Below are positions 17,311 through 24,869 of a DNA stretch of 64,000 nt, piece after piece. The position numbers were made by a program, and so were the translations under genes. The notes below the pieces were generated by a model. That model was given only the letters and a program-made list of their open reading frames with translations. It made no database searches and was not told the origin of the DNA. The first letter of the stretch is position 1. Each line of letters begins with the position of its first letter. Source of the DNA: Streptomyces sp. V4I2 (GTDB lineage: Bacteria; Actinomycetota; Actinomycetes; Streptomycetales; Streptomycetaceae); contig NZ_JAUSZM010000003.1 of the NCBI RefSeq assembly GCF_030817655.1, positions 6,510,001-6,574,000 of the forward strand. The letters are read 5' to 3'.

Positions 17311-17979
17311 TCAGGCTCCGCGCTTCTCTACGTACTTCCGCGCCCACTCCCGCGCCTCGGAGTGCAGCGCCTCGCCCGCCGCCAGCAGCCGCGGCTGCAG
17401 CTGCCGCTCGGTGGTGATCGCCCGGAACACCAGGGCCACCGTCACGTCGTGGTCGGGCCGGTGGACGATCTCGACGGGGTCCCCGGCACGGATCTCGCCC
17501 GGCTCGATCACCCGCAGGTACGCACCCGAGGCGCCCTTCTGCGTGAACCGCTTCACCCACCGCTGCTCACCCATGTGCCCCTGGAAGGTGAGGCACGGGA
17601 TCCGCCCGCTGCTGACCTCCAGCACCACCTGCGACCCGACGCGCCAGCGCTCGCCGATCAGCGCGCCGGAGACGTCGATGCCCTCCGTCGTGAGGTTCTC
17701 CCCGAAGGCGCCGTTCGCGAGCGTGCGCCCCAGTTCGCGTTCCCAGTCGTCCAGGTCCTCGCGGGCCACCGCGTACACGGCCTGGTCGTTGCCGCCGTGG
17801 TGCCGGGTGTCGCACACGGTGTCCCCGGCCAGCCCGCTCGCCCCGACGCCTTTGGGCCCGGGCGCGGCCACCTTCACGGGCGCGTCGGTCGGCCGCTTGT
17901 CTATGCCGGTCAGACCCTCCGGCTGGTCCGTGTACGGCACGGCCTTCGCGCGGCCGAGATTCACCGAGAGAAGCTTCAT
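17311..17979 (-). CDS. MOSC domain protein (molybdenum-cofactor sulfurase-type / YiiM-like)
   Basis: The product is about 222 residues starting MKLLSVNLGRAKAVPY. It shows the YiiM-type layout: KRPTDAPVKVAAPGPKGV, then GDTVCDTRHHGGNDQAVYAV, LANGAFGENLTTEGIDVSGALIGERW, and the conserved Cys region SSGRIPCLTFQGHM. MOSC domains bind sulfur via a conserved Cys and act in Moco handling or in N-hydroxylated base detoxification (YiiM). The ATG at 17979 lies 80 bases from the divergent LysR start, so the LysR protein could regulate it. Confidence 0.87.
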   Translation of the reverse strand: MKLLSVNLGRAKAVPYTDQPEGLTGIDKRPTDAPVKVAAPGPKGVGASGLAGDTVCDTRHHGGNDQAVYAVAREDLDDWERELGRTLANGAFGENLTTEGIDVSGALIGERWRVGSQVVLEVSSGRIPCLTFQGHMGEQRWVKRFTQKGASGAYLRVIEPGEIRAGDPVEIVHRPDHDVTVALVFRAITTERQLQPRLLAAGEALHSEAREWARKYVEKRGA

Positions 17980-18059
17980 GAGCGCACGGTAGGCGAACCC
18001 TCCCCAAAGTGTCGACAGAGTTTTCTGCGAGAGCCCCAAGTTCCGCTTATGCTCACGGG

Positions 18060-18956
18060 GTGATCGAGGCCCGTCATCTCCGCGTGCTGCGCGCCGTCGC
18101 CGCCACCGGCTCCTTCTCGGCGGCGGGGCGCGAACTGGGCTGCACCCAGCCCGCCGTCAGCCAGCAGATGAAGGCCCTGGAGGCGTCCGTCGGCACGCCC
18201 CTGCTGATCCGCAGCGGACGCGAGATGCGGCTGACCCAGGCCGGCGAGGCGCTGGTGCGGCATGCCGCCGGGGTCCTCGCCGGGCTCACCGCAGCCGAGG
18301 AGGAGGTCGCCGCCATCGCGGGCCTGCGCGCCGGGCGGGTCCGGCTCGTCTCCTTTCCCAGCGGCAGCTCCACCCTCGTACCGACGGCGCTGGCGGCCCT
18401 GCGCGCCGCACACCCGGGGACTCGTGTCTCGCTGGAGGAGGCCGAACCGCCGCAGTCCGTCGCCCTGTTGCGCGAGGGCGACTGCGACCTGGCACTCGCC
18501 TTCCGGTACGAGGGGGCGGCGGGCGCCGAGGAGTGGGACGACCTCGTCGTACGGCCGCTGCTGACCGACCGGCTCGTCGCCCTCGTACCCGAGCGGCACC
18601 GGCTCGCGCGCGCGGAATCCGTCGCCATCGGCGAACTCGCCACGGAACCGTGGATCGCGGGCTGCCCGCGCTGCCGCGGCCAGCTCGTCGAGGTGTGCGA
18701 GAGCGCGGGTTTCACCCCTCGCATCGACTTCGCGACCGACGACTATCCGGCGGTGGTGGGCCTGGTGGGCGCCGGTCTCGGCGTCGCCGTCCTGCCCCAG
18801 CTCGCCGTCGAGTCCGTACGGCCGCGGGGTGCGCGCACGGTGACGCTGGAACCGGCGGTCCGGCGGGAGATCGTCGCGCTCACGCTGCCCGACCTGGCCC
18901 AGGTGCCGGCGGTGGCGGCGACGCTCGACCAGCTGGCGCGCGCGGCCGACCGTTGA
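18060..18956 (+). CDS. LysR-family transcriptional regulator
   Basis: The product is 298 residues. The N-terminal winged helix-turn-helix (RHLRVLRAVAATGSFSAAGRELGCTQPAVSQQMKAL, split here only for description) is canonical, and the effector domain (RVRLVSFPSGSSTLVP to GAGLGVAVLPQLAVE) is complete. The GTG at 18060 is chosen because conservation begins with VIEARHLRVLR. TTATGCTCAC immediately upstream leaves almost no leader, so the mRNA is probably leaderless. An AAGTTCCGCTT dyad just upstream of the start may be its own operator. It is divergent from the MOSC gene. Confidence 0.9.
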   Translation: MIEARHLRVLRAVAATGSFSAAGRELGCTQPAVSQQMKALEASVGTPLLIRSGREMRLTQAGEALVRHAAGVLAGLTAAEEEVAAIAGLRAGRVRLVSFPSGSSTLVPTALAALRAAHPGTRVSLEEAEPPQSVALLREGDCDLALAFRYEGAAGAEEWDDLVVRPLLTDRLVALVPERHRLARAESVAIGELATEPWIAGCPRCRGQLVEVCESAGFTPRIDFATDDYPAVVGLVGAGLGVAVLPQLAVESVRPRGARTVTLEPAVRREIVALTLPDLAQVPAVAATLDQLARAADR

Positions 18957-18963
18957 CGGGGCA

Positions 18964-18990
18964 AAAATAGGGGCACGCCTGCGCGTGCCC
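18964..18990 (-). terminator. Intrinsic terminator of whiD
   Basis: On the minus strand, GGGCACGC, a 4-base loop and GCGTGCCC are followed by CTATTTTTGC, a rare T-run in this high-GC DNA. It lies 28 bases after the whiD stop and can also face LysR transcription. Confidence 0.8.
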
Positions 18991-19017
18991 ATCCTGCAGA
19001 AACGTTCCTTCAGTTGG

Positions 19018-19347
19018 TCAGTTGCTCGAAGGGTCGTCCCCGGCTGCCGCCGACGCCGACACCAGCCGGTGGCGGGCCCGCCCCATGAGCTCCTCGCGCT
19101 CGTCCTCGGTCAGCCCGCCCCAGACGCCGTACGGTTCTCTCACCGCCAGCGCGTGCGCCGCGCACTGCGCGCGGACCGGGCACCTCATGCAGACCTCCTT
19201 GGCCGAGTTCTCGCGAGCGCTCCGGGCCGCGCCACGCTCACCCTCCGGATGGAAGAAGAGCGAGCTGTCCACCCCGCGACAGGCGGCCAGGAGCTGCCAG
19301 TCCCACAGGTCCGCGTTCGGTCCGGGAAGGCGGGAGAAATCTGCCAT
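19018..19347 (-). CDS. whiD: WhiB-family iron-sulfur developmental regulator WhiD
   Basis: The product is 109 residues with four Cys that bind a [4Fe-4S] cluster (ACRGVD, then EVCMRCPVRAQC), the VWGGLT turn and a basic C-terminal patch (GRARHRL). Its position divergent from bldM, and orthology by position to mycobacterial whiB3, identify it as WhiD, needed for late sporulation in S. coelicolor. WhiB-like proteins act by binding the principal sigma factor region 4. AAGGGG precedes the ATG. A T-run terminator follows. Confidence 0.88.
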   Translation of the reverse strand: MADFSRLPGPNADLWDWQLLAACRGVDSSLFFHPEGERGAARSARENSAKEVCMRCPVRAQCAAHALAVREPYGVWGGLTEDEREELMGRARHRLVSASAAAGDDPSSN

Positions 19348-19576
19348 TGCGTGACCCCTTGTAGCCGTTCTGGGCGGATACGGTGTCCACGACCGTACAT
19401 CTACGATCTAAGGAGATGAAAATATGACTCATTGCGAATCTAGCCTCAGACACCAGCGAATGGGAAGAAATGGGTCTGAATGGGGCACGGCTTGTGGCGA
19501 AACGTTGTGGGCCCGCCGCACATGTCTGCACCGTGTCCGCGCCCTCACGTAGAGTGCCGAAGATGGCACACGGCCC

Positions 19577-19604
19577 CGTAACTCTTTCGAGTGACCGTCG
19601 TTGA
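19577..19604 (+). promoter_or_regulatory. Sigma-BldN-type promoter of bldM
   Basis: CGTAAC (19577-19582), exactly 16 bases, then CGTTGA (19599-19604) matches the known sigma-BldN consensus without mismatch. bldM is the classic BldN target in S. coelicolor. It would give a leader of about 115 bases. The rest of the 381-base whiD-bldM gap (19348-19728) shows no other element I can support. Confidence 0.9.
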
Positions 19605-19728
19605 GAGGGCGGAGGCGGTTGAAGCAACAAGAGCTCGGGCAGGCGTCCGAGACGGTCGACCGCACAGGTGACGATTTCGTACCAGCCTGGAGGCTCAAGG
19701 TGACGTGCATCAGCTGCGGAGGACGGCC

Positions 19729-20340
19729 ATGACATCCGTCCTCGTCTGCGACGACTCCCCGCTTGCCCGAGAGGCGCTCCGCCGCGCGGTCGCGACCGTG
19801 CCCGGCGTCGAGCGCGTGACGACCGCGGCCAACGGCGAGGAAGTCCTCCGCCGCTGGGGCGCCGACCGCTCGGACCTGATTCTGATGGACGTACGCATGC
19901 CCGGACTGGGCGGCGTCGAGACGGTCCGGCGGCTGCTGTCCGCCGACCCCGGAGCGCGCATCATCATGCTCACCGTCGCCGAGGATCTGGACGGCGTGGC
20001 GCTCGCGGTCGCCGCCGGCGCCCGCGGCTACCTGCACAAGGACGCCTCGCGCGCCGAGTTGCGCGCCACCGTGACGCAGGCCCTCGCCGACCCGACCTGG
20101 CGGCTGGCCCCGCGCCGGCTGCGCTCCGCCGAGATGGGCGCCGCGCCGACGCTCACCGCGCGCGAGATCCAGGTCCTCGAAGGCATGAGCCACGGCCGCT
20201 CGAACGCCGAGATCGGCCGCGAGCTGTTCCTCTCCGAGGACACCGTCAAGACCCACGCCCGACGGCTCTTCAAGAAGCTCGGCGCCTCGGACCGCGCGCA
20301 CGCCGTGGCGCTCGGTTTCCGCTGGGGCCTGGTGCGCTAG
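19729..20340 (+). CDS. bldM: Developmental response regulator BldM (NarL/FixJ type)
   Basis: The product is 203 residues. A receiver domain (SVLVCDDSPLAREALRRA, LILMDVRMPGLGG with the phospho-acceptor-position Asp, YLHKDASRAE) is joined to a LuxR-type helix-turn-helix (LTAREIQVLEGMSHGRSN, LFLSEDTVKTHARRLFKKLG). BldM acts without a dedicated kinase. It controls aerial hyphae genes as a homodimer and later sporulation genes as a heterodimer with WhiI. The ATG at 19729 follows GGAGGA with 5 bases of spacing. It is driven by the sigma-BldN promoter at 19577. Confidence 0.96.
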   Translation: MTSVLVCDDSPLAREALRRAVATVPGVERVTTAANGEEVLRRWGADRSDLILMDVRMPGLGGVETVRRLLSADPGARIIMLTVAEDLDGVALAVAAGARGYLHKDASRAELRATVTQALADPTWRLAPRRLRSAEMGAAPTLTAREIQVLEGMSHGRSNAEIGRELFLSEDTVKTHARRLFKKLGASDRAHAVALGFRWGLVR

Positions 20341-20342
20341 GT

Positions 20343-20401
20343 CCCCCGCGTGGGTTGTAGCGGGGGTGCGGAAATCCCCGCCTACCTCATGGTGGGCGGG
20401 G
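20343..20401 (+). terminator. Tandem hairpins after bldM
   Basis: CCCCCGC (20343-20349) pairs with GCGGGGG (20360-20366). A second arm, CCCCGCC-T-ACC, pairs with GGT-G-GGCGGGG around TCAT at about 20376-20401. Together they likely terminate bldM before the sigma gene. No T-run. Confidence 0.65.
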
Positions 20402-20516
20402 GTGACAACGGGGCCCGCCGGGTGCCCGCTGCCCGTTTCGGCGCGGATGCCGCATCCTTGAGGGTGTGGAGTTCCTCGGGGACGAGTCGATCGAGCGGGA
20501 GGGGAGGGCGCAAGGG

Positions 20517-21194
20517 ATGAGTTCCGGCGCACCTGCTCATAACGCTTCGGTGCACAACGACCAGGGCGATGCCACGCATCGGACGCCGCCAAGGCACCAT
20601 GGACCGATGCGCGACGACGAGGCGGGCACTGCCCGAGGGGCGATCGGTGCGCTCGTCCACCGCGCCGTAGACGGGGACGAGCAGGCCACGCATGACCTGC
20701 TCGCCCATGTCCACCCCTTGGCGCTGCGCTACTGCCGTACCCGTCTGTCCCGTCTCCCGGGCGACGCCCGGCACTTCGTCGAGGACCTCGCCCAGGAAGT
20801 CTGCGTGGCGGTCCTCCTCGCTCTGCCGCGCTACCGGGACACCGGCCGCCCCTTCGAGGCGTTCGTCTTCGCCATCGCCGCGCACAAGGTCGCCGACCTG
20901 CAACGGGCGGCGATGCGGCACCCCGGCTCGACGGCCGTCCCCTCGAACGAGATGCCGGAACGGCCGGACGACTCGCTCGGCCCGGAAGAGCGGGCGCTGC
21001 TCAGCAGCGACGCCGAATGGGCCAAGAAGCTCCTGGCCAACCTGCCCGAGAACCAGCGGGAGCTGTTGCTGCTGCGGATCGCGGTGGGCCTCACGGCCGA
21101 GGAGACCGGCCAGATGTTGGGAATGTCACCCGGAGCGGTCCGGGTCGCCCAGCACCGCGCACTGAGCAGGCTGCGGGCGCTGGCCGAGCAGTAG
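20517..21194 (+). CDS. shbA: Sigma-70 family (SigD/ShbA-type) RNA polymerase sigma factor
   Basis: The product is about 225 residues with sigma-2 (ALRYCRTRLSRLPGDARHFVEDLAQEVCVAVLLALPRYR) and sigma-4 (NLPENQRELLLLRIAVGLTAEETGQMLGMSPGAVRVAQHRAL) regions, each quoted here only in outline. It sits between bldM and guaB, where M. tuberculosis has sigD. The Streptomyces protein at this locus is, to my knowledge, ShbA, which drives transcription of the principal sigma gene hrdB. The ATG at 20517 is preceded by a GGGAGGGGAGGG tract; an internal ATG at 20607 is a possible alternative. The symbol is assigned by position and similarity. Confidence 0.75.
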   Translation: MSSGAPAHNASVHNDQGDATHRTPPRHHGPMRDDEAGTARGAIGALVHRAVDGDEQATHDLLAHVHPLALRYCRTRLSRLPGDARHFVEDLAQEVCVAVLLALPRYRDTGRPFEAFVFAIAAHKVADLQRAAMRHPGSTAVPSNEMPERPDDSLGPEERALLSSDAEWAKKLLANLPENQRELLLLRIAVGLTAEETGQMLGMSPGAVRVAQHRALSRLRALAEQ

Positions 21195-21348
21195 GCGTCC
21201 GCTGGGCGCCGCCCCTGATGAACGGGCGTCCACCGGAGTCCGTACGAACATACGAAGCCCGGAGTCACCCGGCACCGTGGAATTCGGGAGGTGAGCTTCC
21301 CGTTAGCATGGACATCCGCACCGATCAAGGCCATTTGGGGAAGGTGTC

Positions 21349-22857
21349 ATGACTGCCAACGTCGACGGAGTGCCCGGAAAATTCGCGACACTCGGGCTGA
21401 CCTACGACGACGTGCTGCTGCTGCCGGGCCCGTCGGACATGGCACCCGACGAGATCGACACCGCCTCGTACGTCTCCAAGAACGTGCGGGTCAACATCCC
21501 GCTGCTGTCCGCCGCCATGGACAAGGTCACCGAGTCGCGCATGGCGATCGCGATGGCCCGCCAGGGCGGCGTCGGCGTTCTGCACCGCAACCTCTCCATC
21601 GAGGACCAGGCCAACCAGGTCGACCTGGTGAAGCGCTCCGAGTCCGGCATGGTGGCCGACCCGATCACGATCCACCCGGACGCCACGCTCGGCGAGGCCG
21701 ACGCCCTGTGCGCCAAGTTCCGCATCAGCGGCGTCCCGGTGACCGACGGCAACAAGAAGCTGCTCGGCATCGTCACCAACCGCGACATGGCCTTCGAGAC
21801 CGACCGGGCGCGCCGGGTGCGCGAGGTCATGACGCCGATGCCGCTGGTCACCGGCAAGGTCGGCATCTCCGGTGTCGAGGCCATGGAGCTGCTGCGCAAG
21901 CACAAGATCGAGAAGCTTCCGCTGGTCGACGAGGGCGGTGTCCTCAAGGGCCTGATCACGGTCAAGGACTTCGTGAAGGCGGAGAAGTACCCGAACGCCG
22001 CGAAGGACGGCGAGGGCCGCCTGCTGGTCGGCGCCGCGGTCGGCGTGGCCGGTGACGCCTTCGAGCGAGCCCAGGCCCTGATCGAGGCGGGCGCCGACTT
22101 CATCGTCGTCGACACCGCGCACGGCCACTCCCGCCTGGTCGGCGACATGGTCGCCAAGATCAAGTCGAACTCGACGGGCATCGACGTCATCGGCGGCAAC
22201 ATCGCCACCCGTGACGGCGCCAAGGCGCTCATCGACGCCGGTGTCGACGGCATCAAGGTCGGCGTCGGCCCCGGCTCCATCTGTACGACCCGGGTCGTCG
22301 CCGGCATCGGCGTCCCGCAGGTCACCGCCATCTACGAGGCGGCCCTCGCCGCCAAGGAGGCCGGCGTCCCGGTCATCGGCGACGGCGGCCTCCAGTACTC
22401 CGGCGACATCGCCAAGGCCCTGGTCGCGGGTGCCGACACGGTGATGCTGGGCTCGCTGCTCGCGGGCTGCGAGGAGTCGCCGGGCGAGCTGATGTTCATC
22501 AACGGCAAGCAGTTCAAGTCGTACCGCGGCATGGGGTCGCTCGGCGCCATGCAGTCCCGCGGCGACCGCAAGTCCTTCTCCAAGGACCGCTACTTCCAGG
22601 AGGGCGTCGCCTCCGACGAGCAGCTCGTCCCCGAGGGCATCGAGGGCCAGGTGCCCTACCGCGGCCCGCTCTCCTCGGTCGTCCACCAGCTGGTCGGCGG
22701 CCTGCGCCAGTCGATGTTCTACGTCGGCGGCCGGACCGTCCCCGAGCTCCAGGACAACGGCCGGTTCGTCCGGATCACCTCGGCGGGTCTCAAGGAGAGC
22801 CACCCGCACGACATCCAGATGACCGTCGAGGCGCCCAACTACAGCCGCAGCAAGTGA
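21349..22857 (+). CDS. guaB: Inosine-5'-monophosphate dehydrogenase
   Basis: The product is 502 residues and catalyses IMP to XMP, the committed GMP step. The barrel begins LTYDDVLLLPG. Two CBS domains occupy about residues 95-215 (VADPITIHPDATL, KLLGIVTNRDM, VLKGLITVKDF). The active-site loop has the catalytic Cys in GPGSICTTRVVAG, followed by GDGGLQYSGD and the flap region (SLGAMQSRGD). The ATG follows GGGGAAGGTGTC. It is followed by a GuaB-like paralogue 116 bases downstream with a hairpin between them. Confidence 0.97.
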   Translation: MTANVDGVPGKFATLGLTYDDVLLLPGPSDMAPDEIDTASYVSKNVRVNIPLLSAAMDKVTESRMAIAMARQGGVGVLHRNLSIEDQANQVDLVKRSESGMVADPITIHPDATLGEADALCAKFRISGVPVTDGNKKLLGIVTNRDMAFETDRARRVREVMTPMPLVTGKVGISGVEAMELLRKHKIEKLPLVDEGGVLKGLITVKDFVKAEKYPNAAKDGEGRLLVGAAVGVAGDAFERAQALIEAGADFIVVDTAHGHSRLVGDMVAKIKSNSTGIDVIGGNIATRDGAKALIDAGVDGIKVGVGPGSICTTRVVAGIGVPQVTAIYEAALAAKEAGVPVIGDGGLQYSGDIAKALVAGADTVMLGSLLAGCEESPGELMFINGKQFKSYRGMGSLGAMQSRGDRKSFSKDRYFQEGVASDEQLVPEGIEGQVPYRGPLSSVVHQLVGGLRQSMFYVGGRTVPELQDNGRFVRITSAGLKESHPHDIQMTVEAPNYSRSK

Positions 22858-22883
22858 CCCGCACGCGCGCGTGAAGCAGGCCG

Positions 22884-22914
22884 AGGGCGGCTCCGGAGCA
22901 TCCGGGGCCGCCCT
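22884..22914 (+). terminator. Hairpin between guaB and guaB3
   Basis: AGGGCGGC (22884-22891) pairs with GCCGCCCT (22907-22914), and inside it CCGGA pairs with TCCGG around a GCA loop. This gives about 14 paired positions. It is a likely terminator or attenuator separating the two guaB paralogues. Confidence 0.7.
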
Positions 22915-22973
22915 TGTCGTACCTGTCGGCGATACTGGAAGACGCTGAAACGCATCAGGGAAAGGCCACACAC

Positions 22974-24098
22974 GTGACTGAGATCGAGATCGGGCGCGGC
23001 AAGCGCGGCCGCCGGGCGTACGCCTTCGACGACATCGCCGTCGTCCCCAGCCGCCGTACGCGGGACCCGAAGGAGGTCTCGATCGCCTGGCAGATCGACG
23101 CCTACCGATTCGAGCTGCCGTTCCTGGCCGCCCCCATGGACTCGGTCGTCTCCCCGGCCACCGCGATCCGTATCGGTGAGCTCGGCGGCCTCGGCGTGCT
23201 GAACCTCGAGGGCCTGTGGACGCGGCACGAGGACCCGCAGCCGCTGCTGGACGAGATCGTCGGCCTGCCGGTCGAGGCCGCGACCCGCCGCCTCCAGGAG
23301 ATCTACGCCGCTCCCATCAAGGAGGAGCTGATCGGGCAGCGCCTCAAGGAGGTGCGCGACTCGGGCGTGGTCACCGCCGCCGCGCTCTCCCCGCAGCGCA
23401 CCGCCCAGTTCTCCAAGGCGGTCGTGGACGCGGGCGTGGACATCTTCGTCATCCGCGGTACGACGGTCTCGGCGGAGCACGTCTCCGGCTCGCACGAGCC
23501 GCTGAACCTGAAGCAGTTCATCTACGAGCTCGACGTCCCGGTGATCGTCGGCGGCTGCGCCACGTACACCGCGGCCCTGCACCTGATGCGCACCGGTGCG
23601 GCCGGCGTCCTGGTCGGCTTCGGCGGCGGCGCGGCGCACACCACGCGCAACGTGCTGGGCATCCAGGTCCCGATGGCGACGGCGGTGGCCGACGTGGCCG
23701 CTGCCCGCCGTGACTACATGGACGAGTCCGGCGGCCGGTACGTGCACGTGATCGCCGACGGCGGCGTCGGCTGGTCCGGCGACCTTCCCAAGGCCATCGC
23801 CTGCGGCGCCGACGCGGTGATGATGGGCTCCCCGCTGGCCCGCGCCACCGACGCGCCGGGCAAGGGCCACCACTGGGGCATGGAGGCGGTGAACGAGGAG
23901 CTGCCGCGCGGCAAGAAGGTCGACCTCGGCACGGTCGGCACGATCGAGGAGGTCCTCGCCGGCCCGTCCCACACGCCGGACGGCTCGATGAACTTCTTCG
24001 GGGCGCTGCGGCGGGCGATGGCCACGACCGGGTACAGCGAGCTGAAGGAGTTCCAGCGCGTCGAGGTGACGGTGGCGGACTCCGTGCACCGGCGCTAG
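22974..24098 (+). CDS. guaB3: GuaB3-type IMP dehydrogenase family protein
   Basis: The product is 374 residues: an IMPDH barrel without CBS domains (starts TEIEIGRGKRGRRAYAFDD, LAAPMDSVVSPATA). Its catalytic-loop region (MRTGAAGVLVGFGGGAAHTTRN) lacks the GSICTTR Cys motif of the neighbouring guaB. Mycobacterial GuaB3 at the same position was long regarded as inactive, but related GuaB3 proteins have been reported to have IMPDH activity. The GTG start at 22974 follows AGGGAAAGG and starts conservation. It ends at a strong terminator. Confidence 0.88.
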   Translation: MTEIEIGRGKRGRRAYAFDDIAVVPSRRTRDPKEVSIAWQIDAYRFELPFLAAPMDSVVSPATAIRIGELGGLGVLNLEGLWTRHEDPQPLLDEIVGLPVEAATRRLQEIYAAPIKEELIGQRLKEVRDSGVVTAAALSPQRTAQFSKAVVDAGVDIFVIRGTTVSAEHVSGSHEPLNLKQFIYELDVPVIVGGCATYTAALHLMRTGAAGVLVGFGGGAAHTTRNVLGIQVPMATAVADVAAARRDYMDESGGRYVHVIADGGVGWSGDLPKAIACGADAVMMGSPLARATDAPGKGHHWGMEAVNEELPRGKKVDLGTVGTIEEVLAGPSHTPDGSMNFFGALRRAMATTGYSELKEFQRVEVTVADSVHRR

Positions 24099-24111
24099 TC
24101 GGCACGACGTG

Positions 24112-24145
24112 AAGGGGCCGCCCACCATCAGGTGGGCGGCCCCTT
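24112..24145 (+). terminator. Intrinsic terminator after guaB3
   Basis: A perfect 15-bp stem, AAGGGGCCGCCCACC with GGTGGGCGGCCCCTT, and a 4-base ATCA loop. It is likely bidirectional, serving the convergent membrane-protein gene as well. Confidence 0.9.
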
Positions 24146-24177
24146 CCGTACGCGGCGGGTGCGTACCGGGTGCGTCG

Positions 24178-24723
24178 TTACGCGGCGGCCTTCTTGGCGC
24201 CGGAGAACGCGGCGAACGCGCCGACGCCGAGGAACACGAAGGTCAGCAGGTCGGCCTCGTCGCTCCAGCTCTTGGTCACCACGTCGAAGTGGTCCGTGAG
24301 GATCGTCATCACGGACATGCCGCTCGCGTCGGCGCCAATCATGGCGATGCCGATGAGCTGGCCCGCGTAGACGGCCCCGAGCGACAAGACCGCGCTCACC
24401 ACGGGCAGCACCGGGTGGGGGCCGCCGAGCTTGCCCGCGGCGAGGCCGATGAGGAAGCCGACGCCGACGGCCGCGTAGCCGATCTCGTACTCGGTGGCGC
24501 CGACGATGGCGCCGTAGATGCCGGCGGTGACCAGGGCTGCGACGACGGCGACGACCAGGCCGAGGGCGACATTGCCGCGGGCCGGGGCGGGCGGCGCCGG
24601 GGCGAACGGTGCCGGGGGAGGCGGCATGGCTCCCGGCTGCTGGGCGTACGGGTTGCCCTCGGCCGGCTGCTGCGCGTACGGGTTGCCCTCGGCCGGCTGC
24701 GGCGGCGGCGTTGACTGGGTCAT
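24178..24723 (-). CDS. Small membrane protein with a Pro/Gln-rich N-terminal tail
   Basis: The product is 181 residues. The N-terminal 50 or so residues are disordered, with a duplicated PAEGNPYAQQ unit and Pro/Ala tracts. About four hydrophobic segments follow (ALGLVVAVVAALVTAGIYGAIVG; IGYAAVGVGFLIGLAAG; VLPVVSAVLSLGAVYAG; LLTFVFLGVGAFAAF). The ATG at 24723 has GGGGGG upstream. This architecture is common in Streptomyces but I cannot name a function. It converges on guaB3 with a shared terminator. The in-frame extension upstream to 26124 is non-coding shadow of the next gene. Confidence 0.75.
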   Translation of the reverse strand: MTQSTPPPQPAEGNPYAQQPAEGNPYAQQPGAMPPPPAPFAPAPPAPARGNVALGLVVAVVAALVTAGIYGAIVGATEYEIGYAAVGVGFLIGLAAGKLGGPHPVLPVVSAVLSLGAVYAGQLIGIAMIGADASGMSVMTILTDHFDVVTKSWSDEADLLTFVFLGVGAFAAFSGAKKAAA

Positions 24724-24869
24724 GACAGAAATCCCCCCATGTCCCTCGCGGGACCGGTGAACGAGCGGTGTGGTGCGCGCACGAACGTGCGACGGACTCG
24801 GGTACGCATGTGCGACGAGTCGCCGAAGACTAGCAGGCAGCCCTGCCCGGTTCACCCGGAAATTCGCCC

